Shown here: positions 1 through 7,223 of the stretch, one piece after another
Numbering within the stretch: position 1 is the stretch's first letter
Layout of the letters: every line of letters begins with the position of its first letter
NCBI RefSeq assembly: GCF_000159955.1
Contig: NZ_GG695976.1
Coordinates: forward strand, 89,598-101,428
DNA: 11,831 bases
Direction of reading: 5' to 3'
Source of the DNA: Paenibacillus sp. oral taxon 786 str. D14
Lineage (GTDB): Bacteria; Bacillota; Bacilli; Paenibacillales; Paenibacillaceae
Made by a program: the position numbers and the translations under genes
The notes under the pieces: model-generated
The model's input: only the letters and a program-made list of their open reading frames with translations
Told to the model about the DNA's origin: nothing
Database searches by the model: none

Positions 1-179
1 ATGCGCTGCCGAAAATGAACCCCCGGACTATGAATAATTCCTCCGTAATTCCTACAACAATAACAAGGAGCAAGAAAAGCGCCTTTTATTTGCCGAAAAA
101 ACAGGAATCAAGTGGTAAACGGCAAAAGACAAAATAAGGCCACTGTGTTCCAAGCTACAAGCACGCAAACTAAGGACGT
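1..179. other. Left-edge region with no recognised gene
   Basis: This relatively AT-rich stretch lies beyond the terminator of the operon. On the plus strand a frame is open from the left edge to a stop at 135-137, giving about 44 codons rich in Ser, Thr and Lys, with no ribosome binding site or recognisable motif inside the window. On the minus strand a GGAGG-like sequence sits near position 40 but no usable start codon follows it. I therefore call no gene. It could contain the 3' end of a convergent gene located to the left. Confidence 0.4.
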
Positions 180-224
180 AAAAAAAGAACCCGGTTCTCC
201 CAAAACGTGAAAGAACACGGGCTT
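180..224 (-). terminator. Intrinsic terminator after the EI gene
   Basis: Read on the minus strand, an arm AGCCCG-T-GTTCT (from 212-223 of the plus strand) pairs with AGAACCGGGTT (188-198). This gives about 11 base pairs with one bulged T and one G-U pair, over a loop of about 13 bases. A run of T follows (plus-strand A 180-186). It starts about 75 bases past the EI stop codon and is the natural end of the whole polycistronic cluster. There is no T run on the plus-strand side, so it looks unidirectional. Confidence 0.75.
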
Positions 225-299
225 CTCAAAACGGATCAGAAACTCAGAAACCGGATGCGCCTAAACAAAACGTCTCAAAATGTCCTCCTGATGCCAATA

Positions 300-2042
300 T
301 CAAGGAGATACGACCGCGGCGTTAACGGAGCGCCGGACGAAGTCGGCGACCTCCCGGGCATCGGCCAGCCGCAGGGCCTGCTGCGCCATAACGGCCATCT
401 CCGCCCTGGACAGGCTGCGGATCAGACTGCGGGCAGGAAGAATGGACGCGGCGCTCATGCTGAACTCGTCCAGCCCCAAACCGAGCAGCAGCGGAACGGC
501 CAGGCGGTCTCCGGCCATTTCCCCGCACATGCCCACCCATTTGCCGTGGGCGTGCGCGGCGTCAATCACTCCCGCGATCAGCCTAAGCACCGCCGGATTG
601 AACGGCTGGTATAGATGCGAGACCCGGCCGTTCATCCGGTCGGCCGCCATCGTATACTGGATCAGGTCGTTGGTTCCAATGCTGAAAAAATCGACTTCCG
701 GCGCAAAAAGATCGGCCATCACCGCAACCGACGGAATCTCGACCATCATCCCGACACTGACGTTATCCGAAACCTCTGCCCCTTCAGCAAGAAGCTTCCT
801 TTTCTCTTCCGCCAGCATTTGCTTGGCCCGCCGCAGCTCCTCCAGAGCGGCGATCATCGGAAACATGATGTGCAGCCGGCCATACACGCTCGCCCGCAGC
901 AGAGCCCGCAGTTGGGTACGGAACAGCTCCTCCCCCGCGCTATCTAGGCACAGGCGGATCGCCCGGAAGCCGAGAAACGGATTGTCCTCCCGCGGCAGAT
1001 TCAGACAAGGCGCCTCCTTATCGCCGCCGATATCGATCGTGCGCACGACCACCGGCTTTCCGGCCATCGTCTCCAGCACCTGGCGGTAAGCCGAAAATTG
1101 CTCTTCTTCGGACGGAGCGTCGGCGCGCCCCATATACAGAAATTCCGTACGGAACAGACCGATGCCTTCGCCGCCGCATTCAATTACCTCGGCGGCATCG
1201 GCTGGACTGCCGATATTTCCGGCCAGCAGCACCCGCTGCCCGTCGCCGGTGACGGTAGGCTGCCCGACGAGCAAAGCCCATTCCCGTTTCTTTTGCGCTT
1301 CTTCCCTCCGTCTGTCTTCATACTCCGCGACAAGCTCGCGCGAAGGATTCACCAGCAGGACGCCTTCATGGCCGTCGAGGATCAACAGATCGTTGTGCCG
1401 GACAGACTCCATCACGTCCGCGCTTCCGACGATCGCCGGAATCCCCATGGATCGGGCCATGATCGCCGAATGAGAGGTGCGGCTGCCGGCGCTGATCGTG
1501 AATCCCTTCACAAAAGTCCGGTTCAACCGGGCCGTATCGGAAGGCGTCAGGTCATGCGCGACAATGATGACCTCCTCCGTGATCCCGCCGAGATCCTGGA
1601 ACGGTTCGCCGGATAAGGCAGCCAGCACCCGCCGCGTTACGTCGCGGATGTCCGCGGCACGTTCCCGCAGATATTCCGTGCCCAGCGCTTCGAACGCCGC
1701 GGCGATTTCCCGCGCCGTTTCCCGCAGGGCGAATTCAGCCGTCACCGCTTCATTGCGGATCTTGTCCCTGACCGGGCCGAGCAGCTCCGGGTCCTGAAGG
1801 ACAAGCAAATGCGCTTCAAATATTTTAGCTTCTTCCTCTCCAAGTTCAGCGGCGGTATGCTCACGGATTTCCTCAAGCTCCCGGCTGCTTTGGGCTACGG
1901 CGGCTTCCAGACGTTCCAATTCCGCTTCCGCGCCAAGCGCGCTTTCCTTCTCGATCACCGGCTCATGGCTTTCCATCACATAGGCCTTCGCTATCGCAAT
2001 GCCCGGCGAAGCGGGAATGCCTCGCACCATCTTCACGCTCAT
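300..2042 (-). CDS. ptsI: PTS Enzyme I (phosphoenolpyruvate-protein phosphotransferase)
   Basis: Enzyme I takes phosphate from phosphoenolpyruvate onto its own histidine and passes it to HPr, the first step of every PTS; it is cytosolic. The 580-residue product is full length for the family (about 570-575). Visible landmarks are the N-terminal PASPG-type opening, the phospho-histidine motif [11 protein letters not shown] with His191, and the PEP-binding TIM barrel. The barrel shows LFRTEFLYM (Arg298), [11 protein letters not shown] (Arg334), VEIPS (Glu435), GTNDLIQY (Asn458/Asp459) and GMCGEMAGD (Cys506). The usual GGRTSH just before the active histidine reads AGSRTSH here, a Gly-to-Ser change. 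The start overlaps the HPr stop as ATGA, with GGGAGGGG about 9 bases upstream, so translation is coupled to HPr. It is the last gene before the terminator. The other family members with this fold, PEP synthase and pyruvate phosphate dikinase, are much longer and carry an ATP-grasp domain, so the call is firm. Confidence 0.96.
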   Translation of the reverse strand: MSVKMVRGIPASPGIAIAKAYVMESHEPVIEKESALGAEAELERLEAAVAQSSRELEEIREHTAAELGEEEAKIFEAHLLVLQDPELLGPVRDKIRNEAVTAEFALRETAREIAAAFEALGTEYLRERAADIRDVTRRVLAALSGEPFQDLGGITEEVIIVAHDLTPSDTARLNRTFVKGFTISAGSRTSHSAIMARSMGIPAIVGSADVMESVRHNDLLILDGHEGVLLVNPSRELVAEYEDRRREEAQKKREWALLVGQPTVTGDGQRVLLAGNIGSPADAAEVIECGGEGIGLFRTEFLYMGRADAPSEEEQFSAYRQVLETMAGKPVVVRTIDIGGDKEAPCLNLPREDNPFLGFRAIRLCLDSAGEELFRTQLRALLRASVYGRLHIMFPMIAALEELRRAKQMLAEEKRKLLAEGAEVSDNVSVGMMVEIPSVAVMADLFAPEVDFFSIGTNDLIQYTMAADRMNGRVSHLYQPFNPAVLRLIAGVIDAAHAHGKWVGMCGEMAGDRLAVPLLLGLGLDEFSMSAASILPARSLIRSLSRAEMAVMAQQALRLADAREVADFVRRSVNAAVVSP

Positions 2043-2305
2043 TGGCCAAGCCCCTCCCGGATGATAACTCCGCGCAAAGCGGCGATCGCTTCCTCTTCAT
2101 CTTCCCCGGAGCTCGTGATCGTGAAGCGATGCCCATATTCAATACCCAGCGACATGACGCCGACGATGGACTTCAGATTGACGGTCTTCCCGTCGTATTC
2201 CAGCCGGATGTCCGATTTGAATTTGCTCGCGTGCTGCACCAGAACCGATGCCGGGCGGGCATGGATGCCGGACTCCTCCGTCACTACAAACGTCTCGTTC
2301 ACCAT
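2039..2305 (-). CDS. ptsH: Phosphocarrier protein HPr
   Basis: HPr carries phosphate from Enzyme I to the EIIA proteins. In Firmicutes it is also the co-repressor of CcpA when its serine is phosphorylated by HPr kinase. The 88-residue product has normal length. It shows the catalytic SGIHARPAS motif with His15 and the regulatory [12 protein letters not shown] motif with Ser46, both at canonical positions, so it can serve both roles; this separates it from Crh, which lacks His15. Its first 7 bases overlap the end of the transketolase gene, and its stop overlaps the EI start by 4 bases. The ribosome binding site is weak (AGGGTGG), which suggests translational coupling to tkt. Finding HPr and EI at the end of a polyol operon rather than in a ptsGHI or stand-alone ptsHI locus is unusual. 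Whether this is the organism's only HPr or a second copy cannot be told from the window. Confidence 0.96.
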   Translation of the reverse strand: MVNETFVVTEESGIHARPASVLVQHASKFKSDIRLEYDGKTVNLKSIVGVMSLGIEYGHRFTITSSGEDEEEAIAALRGVIIREGLGQ

Positions 2306-4341
2306 GATCCGCCACCCTGCCTTTTCACCGCTGCCGCCAGCGTCTTAAATCGGTCGGCCGCATGCCGGACCGTAAAACCGTACTCTTCGAGCAAAACCTC
2401 CGCCGGCGCGGACGCCCCGAAATGATCCAGCGCAAGCACATCCCCTTGCTCCCCTATATACTCTCTCCAGCCAAGCGGCGAACCGAGTTCAATCGCTAGC
2501 CGCGCCTTCAGCAAAGACGGCAGCACGCTTTCCTTGTACTCGGCGCTCTGGCGCTCGAAACGGTCCCAGCTCGGCATGCTGACCACCGATACCTTGATCC
2601 CCTCTTCCACCAGCTTCGCCTGTACGGCCAGCGCCAGGGCAACCTCCGAGCCGGTCGCCAGCAATAAACCTTCCGCCTCGCCCTGCGCAGGCGAAAGGAC
2701 ATATGCGCCCCTCGCCACGCCTTCGTAAGCCGCTTCCTGGGAAATGGGCAGCGTCGGCAGGCTCTGGCGGGACAGCACGAGCGCCGTCGGCGTATCTTGG
2801 CTCTCCAGCGCAAGCCGCCAAGCCGCGGCGGTCTCCATCGCATCCGCCGGACGGATCAAGGACAATCCTGGCATCGCTCGCAGCGAAGCCAACTGCTCGA
2901 TCGGCTCGTGGGTCGGCCCGTCTTCCCCGACCGCCACGCTGTCATGCGTAAATACGTAGATGACCGGAAGCTTCATCAACGCCGCCAGGCGAATCGCCGG
3001 ACGCAGATAGTCCGAGAATACAAAGAACGTCGCTCCGTACACCTTGACGCCTCCATGCAGCGCCATGCCGTTCATCATCGCTCCCATGGCGAACTCGCGT
3101 ACGCCGAAGCAGATGTTCCGCGCGGCGTAATCGCGGCGGCTGAAATTGCCTTCGCCGGCAAGCAGCGTTTTGTTGGAGCTTGCCAGATCGGCCGAGCCGC
3201 CGATCAATTGCGGGATGGCCTGCGCCGCCGCGTTCAGCGTCTTGCCGGAAGCATCGCGCGTCGCCAACATCTGGCCGGTCGCGAACGAAGGCAAGCCCAC
3301 ATCCCAGCCTTCCGGAAGCTGCCCGGATACGGCGGCGGCAAACCGCGCAGCCTCTTCCGGGAACTTGTGCCTGTAGCTGTTCCACAGTTCATTCCAGGCG
3401 GCTTCCCGCTCCCGTCCGCGCTGCGCCAACTGTGCAAAGTGCGCCTTCACTTCCTCCGGCACATAAAACGGCTCTTGGTAATGCCAACCATAGGCGGCCT
3501 TGGCGGCCGACGCCTCCTCCGTTCCCAGCGGAGCGCCGTGGCAGGCCGACGTCCCGCCCTTGTTCGGCGCGCCGAAGCCGATGACCGTCTTCACTTCGAT
3601 CAAGGTCGGCCGTTCGGTATCGGCTTTGGCTGCGGCAATCGCCCGGCGGATCGCCGCAAGATCGTTCCCGTCTTCCACGCGCAGCGTCTGCCATCCGTAA
3701 GCCCGGAACCGCTCCAGGACATTTTCCGAAAAAGACAGGTCAAGATCGCCGTCGAGCGAAATATCGTTGGAATCGTACAGCACAATCAGCCGCCCCAATC
3801 CCAAATGTCCGGCGAGTGACGCCGCTTCCGCGGACACGCCTTCCATCAGGTCGCCGTCGCCGCAAATGCTGTAGGTGTAATGGTCTACAAGCGGGTAACC
3901 TTCCTTATTATAGATGGAAGCCAAATGCCGTTCGGCCATGGCCATTCCCGCCGCCATCGCGATGCCCTGACCCAGCGGGCCGGTCGTCGCGTCCACTCCG
4001 GGCGTATGGCCGAACTCGGGATGCCCCGGCGTTTGGCTGCCCCACTGCCGGAAGCTTCGCAAATCTTCCAAGGTCAGCCCGTAGCCGAACAGATGCAGCA
4101 GACTGTACAGCAGCGGCGATCCGTGTCCGGCGGATAATACGAACCGATCACGGTTGAACCATCCCGGATTGTCAGGATTATGGCTCAGCTCACCGGCCCA
4201 CAGCGCGTAGGCCATGGGCGCAGCGCCCATCGGCATGCCCGGATGGCCGGATTTCGCCCGCTCGACCATATCGATGGACAAAGTGCGGATCGTATTCACC
4301 GCCAGCATTTCGATACTGTTTGCAGCAGAATCAGTATTCAT
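2299..4341 (-). CDS. tkt: Transketolase
   Basis: Transketolase is a cytosolic thiamine diphosphate enzyme that moves two-carbon units from ketose to aldose phosphates (xylulose-5-P plus ribose-5-P to sedoheptulose-7-P plus glyceraldehyde-3-P). The 680 residues match the full-length family. Landmarks include SGHPGMPMG with His33, the [14 protein letters not shown] segment at 71-84, the diphosphate/Mg motif [13 protein letters not shown] from 161 with Asn192 downstream, and His268. The pyrimidine domain has REFAMG with the catalytic Glu416, followed by [17 protein letters not shown] (His466, His478). The start has AGAGGGAG at normal distance and lies 20 bases after the rpiB stop. Placement between RpiB and HPr, downstream of Rpe, says its job here is to drain pentose phosphates made from the imported polyol. 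A second housekeeping tkt probably exists elsewhere, but the window cannot show this. Confidence 0.96.
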   Translation of the reverse strand: MNTDSAANSIEMLAVNTIRTLSIDMVERAKSGHPGMPMGAAPMAYALWAGELSHNPDNPGWFNRDRFVLSAGHGSPLLYSLLHLFGYGLTLEDLRSFRQWGSQTPGHPEFGHTPGVDATTGPLGQGIAMAAGMAMAERHLASIYNKEGYPLVDHYTYSICGDGDLMEGVSAEAASLAGHLGLGRLIVLYDSNDISLDGDLDLSFSENVLERFRAYGWQTLRVEDGNDLAAIRRAIAAAKADTERPTLIEVKTVIGFGAPNKGGTSACHGAPLGTEEASAAKAAYGWHYQEPFYVPEEVKAHFAQLAQRGREREAAWNELWNSYRHKFPEEAARFAAAVSGQLPEGWDVGLPSFATGQMLATRDASGKTLNAAAQAIPQLIGGSADLASSNKTLLAGEGNFSRRDYAARNICFGVREFAMGAMMNGMALHGGVKVYGATFFVFSDYLRPAIRLAALMKLPVIYVFTHDSVAVGEDGPTHEPIEQLASLRAMPGLSLIRPADAMETAAAWRLALESQDTPTALVLSRQSLPTLPISQEAAYEGVARGAYVLSPAQGEAEGLLLATGSEVALALAVQAKLVEEGIKVSVVSMPSWDRFERQSAEYKESVLPSLLKARLAIELGSPLGWREYIGEQGDVLALDHFGASAPAEVLLEEYGFTVRHAADRFKTLAAAVKRQGGGSW

Positions 4342-4361
4342 AAGGTTTTCTCCCTCTTTCT

Positions 4362-4814
4362 TTATTCGGATCGGGCGGAACGCTCGTAATTTGACACCTT
4401 GTCAATCCGCCGTTGATGGCGTCCGCCTTCAAACTCCGTCTCTATCCAGGTCTTCACGATTTCTCTTGCCAATCCGGGCCCGATAACCCGCTCGCCCAAA
4501 GCCAGCATGTTGCTGTCGTTATGGAGCCGCGTCGCCTTCGCGCTGAACACGTCATGCGCGAGCGCGCAGCGAATGCCGGGCACCTTGTTGGCCGCGATCG
4601 ACATGCCGATTCCCGTTCCGCAAATCAGAATTCCCCGCTCCGCTTCTCCGTTGGCGACCATCGCCGCCGCCCGAATCGCATAGTCGGGGTAATCCACCGC
4701 ATCTTGGGTATCGCAGCCGAGGTCGACGACTTCCGCGTTCATTTCCCGCAGCAGGGACGCAAGCTCCCTTTTCAGCATCAATCCGCCGTGGTCATTGGCT
4801 ATCACAACCTTCAT
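4362..4814 (-). CDS. rpiB: Ribose-5-phosphate isomerase B
   Basis: This RpiB/LacA/LacB-family sugar-phosphate isomerase interconverts ribulose-5-P and ribose-5-P in the cytosol. At 150 residues it has the usual RpiB length. It shows the NDHGG start motif (residues 7-11), DYPDYA, the [17 protein letters not shown] loop with catalytic Cys65, AHDVFSA, HNDSN (98-102) and the C-terminal EFEGGRH phosphate-binding segment. Galactose-6-P isomerase subunits LacA and LacB are the alternative; a single subunit of RpiB length beside Rpe and transketolase favours RpiB. The ATG is the only in-frame start compatible with the AAAGGAGGGTGAG upstream. The GGAGG core is about 14 bases from the ATG, which is long. 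It is the first gene after the second promoter module, so it probably heads a transcription unit rpiB-tkt-ptsH-ptsI. Confidence 0.93.
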   Translation of the reverse strand: MKVVIANDHGGLMLKRELASLLREMNAEVVDLGCDTQDAVDYPDYAIRAAAMVANGEAERGILICGTGIGMSIAANKVPGIRCALAHDVFSAKATRLHNDSNMLALGERVIGPGLAREIVKTWIETEFEGGRHQRRIDKVSNYERSARSE

Positions 4815-4840
4815 CGCAACAGTCTCACCCTCCTTTCCTC

Positions 4841-4865
4841 ATTTTCATCATATCATTGTGAAAAT
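4841..4865. repeat. Imperfect 25-bp palindrome overlapping the rpiB promoter
   Basis: The ends read ATTTTCA and TGAAAAT and pair perfectly; overall 9 of 12 positions pair around the central base. It covers the proposed -10 element (4847-4852) and sits between the cre-like box and the rpiB ribosome binding site. The other copy of the promoter module lacks the outer arms, so the palindrome is specific to this copy. It could be a repressor operator or chance in an AT-rich stretch. Confidence 0.35.
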
Positions 4866-4924
4866 TACGCATGTACGCGTTTTCATCCCAATTTATCGCC
4901 CGCGCCATGTGCATCATTGGGATG
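4845..4924 (-). promoter_or_regulatory. Promoter/operator module, copy 1, upstream of rpiB
   Basis: This region matches 11418-11497 without gaps. From the -10 side it has a 12-base block ATGATATGATGA on the minus strand (4845-4856), identical at 11 of 12 bases to the other copy. Then come 14 unconserved bases, an exact 24-base block (4871-4894) and a 30-base upstream block (4895-4924) with 19 of 30 identities. The -10 candidate is TATGAT (4847-4852), which would start transcription near 4838-4840, just ahead of the ribosome binding site. No good -35 hexamer lies 16-18 bases upstream, as expected for an activator-dependent promoter. The natural activator candidate is the PRD regulator encoded at 9269-11362. 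The match to the other copy is observed; promoter function and the regulator assignment are inferred. Confidence 0.65.
4872..4885 (-). promoter_or_regulatory. cre-like CcpA site upstream of rpiB
   Basis: On the minus strand this reads TGAAAACGCGTACA, which fits the catabolite-responsive-element consensus TGWAANCGNTNWCA at every defined position except one (G for T at position 10). It lies within the exact 24-base block shared by the two promoter modules, immediately upstream of or over the -35 region. There, CcpA with Ser46-phosphorylated HPr would be expected to repress. Confidence 0.55.
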
Positions 4925-4934
4925 CGCCGCTTTC

Positions 4935-4983
4935 GGCTGCACAAGGCATCCTCGCTCGGCCGCGCGCCGTACCGGGTGCAGCC
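4935..4983. repeat. 8-bp perfect inverted repeat in the rpe-rpiB gap
   Basis: GGCTGCAC (4935-4942) and GTGCAGCC (4976-4983) are perfect complements around a 33-base, very GC-rich interior. It lies 30 bases past the rpe stop. Neither strand has a T run, so it is not a normal intrinsic terminator. It may stabilise the 3' end of the upstream transcript or be incidental. Confidence 0.3.
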
Positions 4984-5013
4984 CATCCAAAATTCGCGAC
5001 CAGCGTGTAGCGG

Positions 5014-5697
5014 TCACATCCCTTCCGGCAAAGCCGCGTTGTCCATGGCGGCTCTGAAACGGGCGGCATTGTGCCCGATGCCTTCGCTGTTGTACAGAGC
5101 GGAACCGGCGACGATCACATCGGCGCCCGCTTGGACAACCTTACCGACATTGGACAGCTTGATGCCTCCGTCCACCTCTATATCCACACTCACGCCCAGC
5201 GCATCGATCGTTTTCCGCACCGCCCTGATCTTCTCCAGAACAGCAGGGATGAAGCTTTGCCCGCCAAACCCTGGATTTACGCTCATCAGCAGCACCATGT
5301 CGATCTCTCCAATCACGTAATCCAGCACGTCCGGCGGTGTCGCCGGACTGAGAGCGACGCCGCTTTTGACGCCGGAAGCCTTAATTTCCTGAATGGTCCG
5401 GTGCAAATGGCGGCACGCCTCCGCTTGAACCGTAATGATATCGGCGCCTGCAGCGGCAAAACGGGCGATGTACCGCTGCGGCTCCTCGATCATCAAGTGC
5501 ACGTCGAAAGCCAGATTGGTATAGGGGCGGACGGATGCGATGATGTCCGGTCCCAGCGTAATATTCGGCACAAACGCTCCGTCCATCACATCGATATGAA
5601 TCATATCGGCTCCTGCCTTGTCGGCCGCCTCAATCTCGCTGCCAAGCTTGGAGAAATCCGCCGCAAGAATCGATGGCGCCAGCTTCGGCTTATTCAT
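5014..5697 (-). CDS. rpe: Ribulose-phosphate 3-epimerase
   Basis: Rpe interconverts D-ribulose-5-P and D-xylulose-5-P, linking whichever ketopentose phosphate the dehydrogenase makes to RpiB and transketolase. The 227-residue product is a typical metal-dependent TIM barrel. It has APSILAADF (Ser9), [12 protein letters not shown] (His34, Asp36, Met38), DVHLMIEEP (His67), [12 protein letters not shown], the second metal/acid residue Asp176 in EVDGGI, and the phosphate-binding AGSALY near the C terminus. The start has a strong AAAGGAG about 7 bases upstream and overlaps the stop of the preceding micro-ORF as ATGA. About 200 bases separate it from rpiB; that gap carries a promoter, so Rpe is probably the last gene of the first transcription unit with some read-through. 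Confidence 0.95.
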   Translation of the reverse strand: MNKPKLAPSILAADFSKLGSEIEAADKAGADMIHIDVMDGAFVPNITLGPDIIASVRPYTNLAFDVHLMIEEPQRYIARFAAAGADIITVQAEACRHLHRTIQEIKASGVKSGVALSPATPPDVLDYVIGEIDMVLLMSVNPGFGGQSFIPAVLEKIRAVRKTIDALGVSVDIEVDGGIKLSNVGKVVQAGADVIVAGSALYNSEGIGHNAARFRAAMDNAALPEGM

Positions 5698-5864
5698 CGG
5701 TTTTCTCCTTTCGTCCCCTGCTTTTTTAGCGCCGTCCGACGAACGATTTTGAAGATGGCATAGATAAAAACGACGCAGCTTGCCGGGAATTGATATTTAA
5801 GCAAAAGTCCGCTAATATACCTGCCGTGCGGTCCCAAAATATAGTCCAGGAAGCTTTCCACCAT
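5694..5864 (-). CDS. Small single-pass membrane protein, function unknown
   Basis: This 56-codon frame fills the space between the dehydrogenase and rpe. It starts ATG-GTG with a GCGGGTGA-like ribosome binding site about 6 bases upstream, and its TGA overlaps the rpe ATG (ATGA), a usual sign of translational coupling. The N-terminal third carries Glu3, Asp7 and a GPHGRY stretch. A hydrophobic run, roughly residues 17-40, includes [12 protein letters not shown]. The tail, [15 protein letters not shown], is strongly basic. By the positive-inside rule that suggests an outside N terminus and a cytoplasmic tail. I do not recognise the family. Its place between PTS and pathway genes suggests a role at the membrane, perhaps with the EIIC transporter, but that is speculation. 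The alternative is a non-coding spacer that happens to be open. Confidence 0.6.
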   Translation of the reverse strand: MVESFLDYILGPHGRYISGLLLKYQFPASCVVFIYAIFKIVRRTALKKQGTKGENR

Positions 5865-5900
5865 ACAATCACCCGCTTCCGCTAAATTGAAGCCCCTGCT

Positions 5901-6932
5901 TTAAGAAACGGGGGTCAGAACAACCTTGATCGCCTCGCCGTTTCTCATCAGCTTAAACGCTTCTGCCCATTCCGTTATAGGGAATTTGTGCGTCACCAGC
6001 GCTTTCGCGTTGACGCGCTGTTCGTTCATAAGCCGCAGGGAAGGCTCCCAATCGAACGGATTCTGGCTGCGGCAGCCGATGACGCTGATTTCCTTCTGGA
6101 TAATTTTCTCAAAATCAACCGGGATTTCCGGCGATGCGAATATGCCCACCTGCACATAACGCCCTTGTTTGGCCAGAACGTCCAGTCCCATCGCAACAGC
6201 CGGCACCGCGCCGGTGCATTCCAGCACAACATCCGCGCCGTATCCGTTCGTCAGCCCGTTAGCCAGCTCCTTTAAGTCCTCGTTTTGGATGTTCACAGCA
6301 TAGTCGATCCCCAGTTCAAGCGCCTTTTCGAGACGGACCTTATCTTTGCTGAGCCCGGTAATGATCACAGTTGCGCCCAGGCTTTTGGCGATCTGCGCCG
6401 TCAAGAGCCCGATCGGTCCCGGGCCTAGCACCACAACGACCTCGCCTTCCTTAATGCCGGCCTTGGAAACGGCATGATGCGCGCAAGCAAGAGGCTCGGT
6501 CAGGGCAGCCGACAAATAATCCACGTTGTCCGGCAGCTTATGCACGCTTTCTTTGCGGGCGACGACATATTTGGCGAAACCTCCGTTTTGCTGGGTTCCC
6601 AGCCCTCTGCGGCTTGCGCACAGATTGTATTGCCGTGATTTACAATACCTGCACTCCCCGCAAATGAAAAAGGTCGTTTCCGAAGTGACGCGGTCCCCGA
6701 CCTGGATTCCCTCTACGTTCGCTCCCACCTCTACCACCTGGCCGGAAAACTCATGGCCCAGGGTAACGGGCGCCTTGACTTTATACTTGCCTTCATAGGT
6801 ATGCAGATCCGTTCCGCACACGCCGGCATACTTCACCTCAATTTTGACCTGATCCGGCCCGATCTGCGGTTCCTCGACCTCCATGACCTCCAGGTTTCCA
6901 AATCCAAGCTCCTTTTTAACCAATGCTTTCAT
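5901..6932 (-). CDS. Zinc-dependent polyol-phosphate dehydrogenase, probably D-arabitol-phosphate dehydrogenase
   Basis: This medium-chain (MDR) alcohol dehydrogenase of 343 residues is in the sorbitol/polyol dehydrogenase group. The catalytic zinc site shows Cys39, His60-Glu61 (GHEFSG) and Glu146 (TEPLACAHH). The structural zinc site has all four cysteines (91, 94, 97, 105). The Rossmann motif GPGPIG spans 170-175. After the second strand the sequence reads TGLSKDK with no acidic residue where NAD-specific members carry Asp, so NADP or dual cofactor use is possible. The context of PTS EIIABC, Rpe, RpiB and transketolase implies a pentitol phosphate substrate, oxidised to xylulose-5-P or ribulose-5-P, as for D-arabitol-phosphate dehydrogenases of enterococci and bacilli. 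Galactitol-1-P or sorbitol-6-P dehydrogenase is the alternative, but tagatose or fructose pathway genes are absent. The start has TTGGAGGGG at good spacing. Confidence 0.82.
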   Translation of the reverse strand: MKALVKKELGFGNLEVMEVEEPQIGPDQVKIEVKYAGVCGTDLHTYEGKYKVKAPVTLGHEFSGQVVEVGANVEGIQVGDRVTSETTFFICGECRYCKSRQYNLCASRRGLGTQQNGGFAKYVVARKESVHKLPDNVDYLSAALTEPLACAHHAVSKAGIKEGEVVVVLGPGPIGLLTAQIAKSLGATVIITGLSKDKVRLEKALELGIDYAVNIQNEDLKELANGLTNGYGADVVLECTGAVPAVAMGLDVLAKQGRYVQVGIFASPEIPVDFEKIIQKEISVIGCRSQNPFDWEPSLRLMNEQRVNAKALVTHKFPITEWAEAFKLMRNGEAIKVVLTPVS

Positions 6933-7001
6933 CTTCGCCCCTCCAATTTGTATCTATTTATTTGGTGGTGCGCCGCTGCCTGCATAAGGTATAATGAGGA
7001 A

Positions 7002-7042
7002 GAATAAGCGCGGATGTAAGGATCGGTTTTCCGCGTTTATTC
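7002..7042. repeat. 13-bp inverted repeat in the spacer
   Basis: Arms GAATAAGCGCGGA (7002-7014) and TCCGCGTTTATTC (7030-7042) pair at 12 of 13 positions around a 15-base loop. The odd position is a G-U pair in a plus-strand transcript but an A-C mismatch in a minus-strand one. No T run follows on the minus strand. It may be an operator or an RNA-stabilising stem ahead of the dehydrogenase gene. Confidence 0.45.
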
Positions 7043-7060
7043 GGCAGCTTTGCAGCCCCC

Positions 7061-7127
7061 AAAAAAGGTCATAAACGGCCCGTTTCCCGTCTGTTCGGGG
7101 TGAGCTTATTTGAAAAACAGGCCGTTT
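7061..7127 (-). terminator. Possible leaky terminator downstream of EIIC
   Basis: Arms AAACGGCCCGTTT (7073-7085) and AAACAGGCCGTTT (7115-7127) pair at 12 of 13 positions. The loop contains a further CCCG/CGGG stem. On the minus strand the hairpin is followed, after 6 intervening bases, by six T (plus-strand A 7061-7066). The gap between stem and T run is longer than usual, so if it terminates at all it is probably partial. This would let PTS genes be expressed more strongly than the enzymes downstream. Confidence 0.4.
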
Positions 7128-7170
7128 GTTGTCCAAGCCATCCGGATGCAAAGACTGTTGTTTCACACGG

Positions 7171-7198
7171 GCTAATATAAGTGCCAGCTTATATTAGC
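7171..7198. repeat. 11-bp perfect AT-rich inverted repeat just after EIIC
   Basis: GCTAATATAAG (7171-7181) and CTTATATTAGC (7188-7198) are exact complements with a 6-base loop, 26 bases beyond the EIIC stop codon. No T run follows on the minus strand, so it is not a classical terminator. It may be an mRNA 3'-end stabiliser, a processing site, or a protein-binding operator. Confidence 0.5.
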
Positions 7199-7223
7199 TC
7201 TGGAATGCAGTTGTTTGCCGCCC

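Larger units (their letters stand above)
6933..7223. other. 291-base spacer between EIIC and the dehydrogenase, rich in inverted repeats
   Basis: No open frame of note is present on either strand. Three separate inverted repeats lie in the spacer (7171-7198, 7073-7127, 7002-7042), listed individually. I searched by eye for a third copy of the promoter module and for a clear sigma-A promoter on the minus strand. Only a weak TTGGAC-N17-TCAAAT pair near the middle was found, overlapping the central hairpin. The spacer may uncouple expression of the transporter from the downstream enzymes. Confidence 0.45.

Noticed and set aside
1..137. Open plus-strand frame from the left edge to a TAA at 135-137
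   Set aside because: Only about 44 codons are visible, rich in Ser/Thr/Lys, with no motif or start context. It could be the end of a convergent gene but the window cannot support it.
442..1089. 215-codon plus-strand frame opposite Enzyme I
   Set aside because: It is antisense to the PEP-binding domain of EI, is Ser/Arg rich, and shows no domain.
2797..3819. 340-codon open frame on the plus strand opposite transketolase
   Set aside because: It lies wholly antisense to a well-conserved transketolase, has no ribosome binding site or recognisable domain, and is explained by the codon bias of the real gene.
4871..4894. The exact 24-base repeat read as coding, since plus-strand frames beginning MYAFSSQF arise at both copies
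   Set aside because: The two frames diverge right after the repeat and lack ribosome binding sites; the shared start is a by-product of the conserved promoter module on the minus strand.
4935..4983. Terminator after rpe
   Set aside because: The GGCTGCAC/GTGCAGCC stem has a 33-base GC-rich interior and no T run on either strand.
6962..6995. Plus-strand TATAAT (6990-6995) as a promoter
   Set aside because: No -35 hexamer at usable spacing, and no plus-strand gene follows; it points into the 3' end of genes on the other strand.
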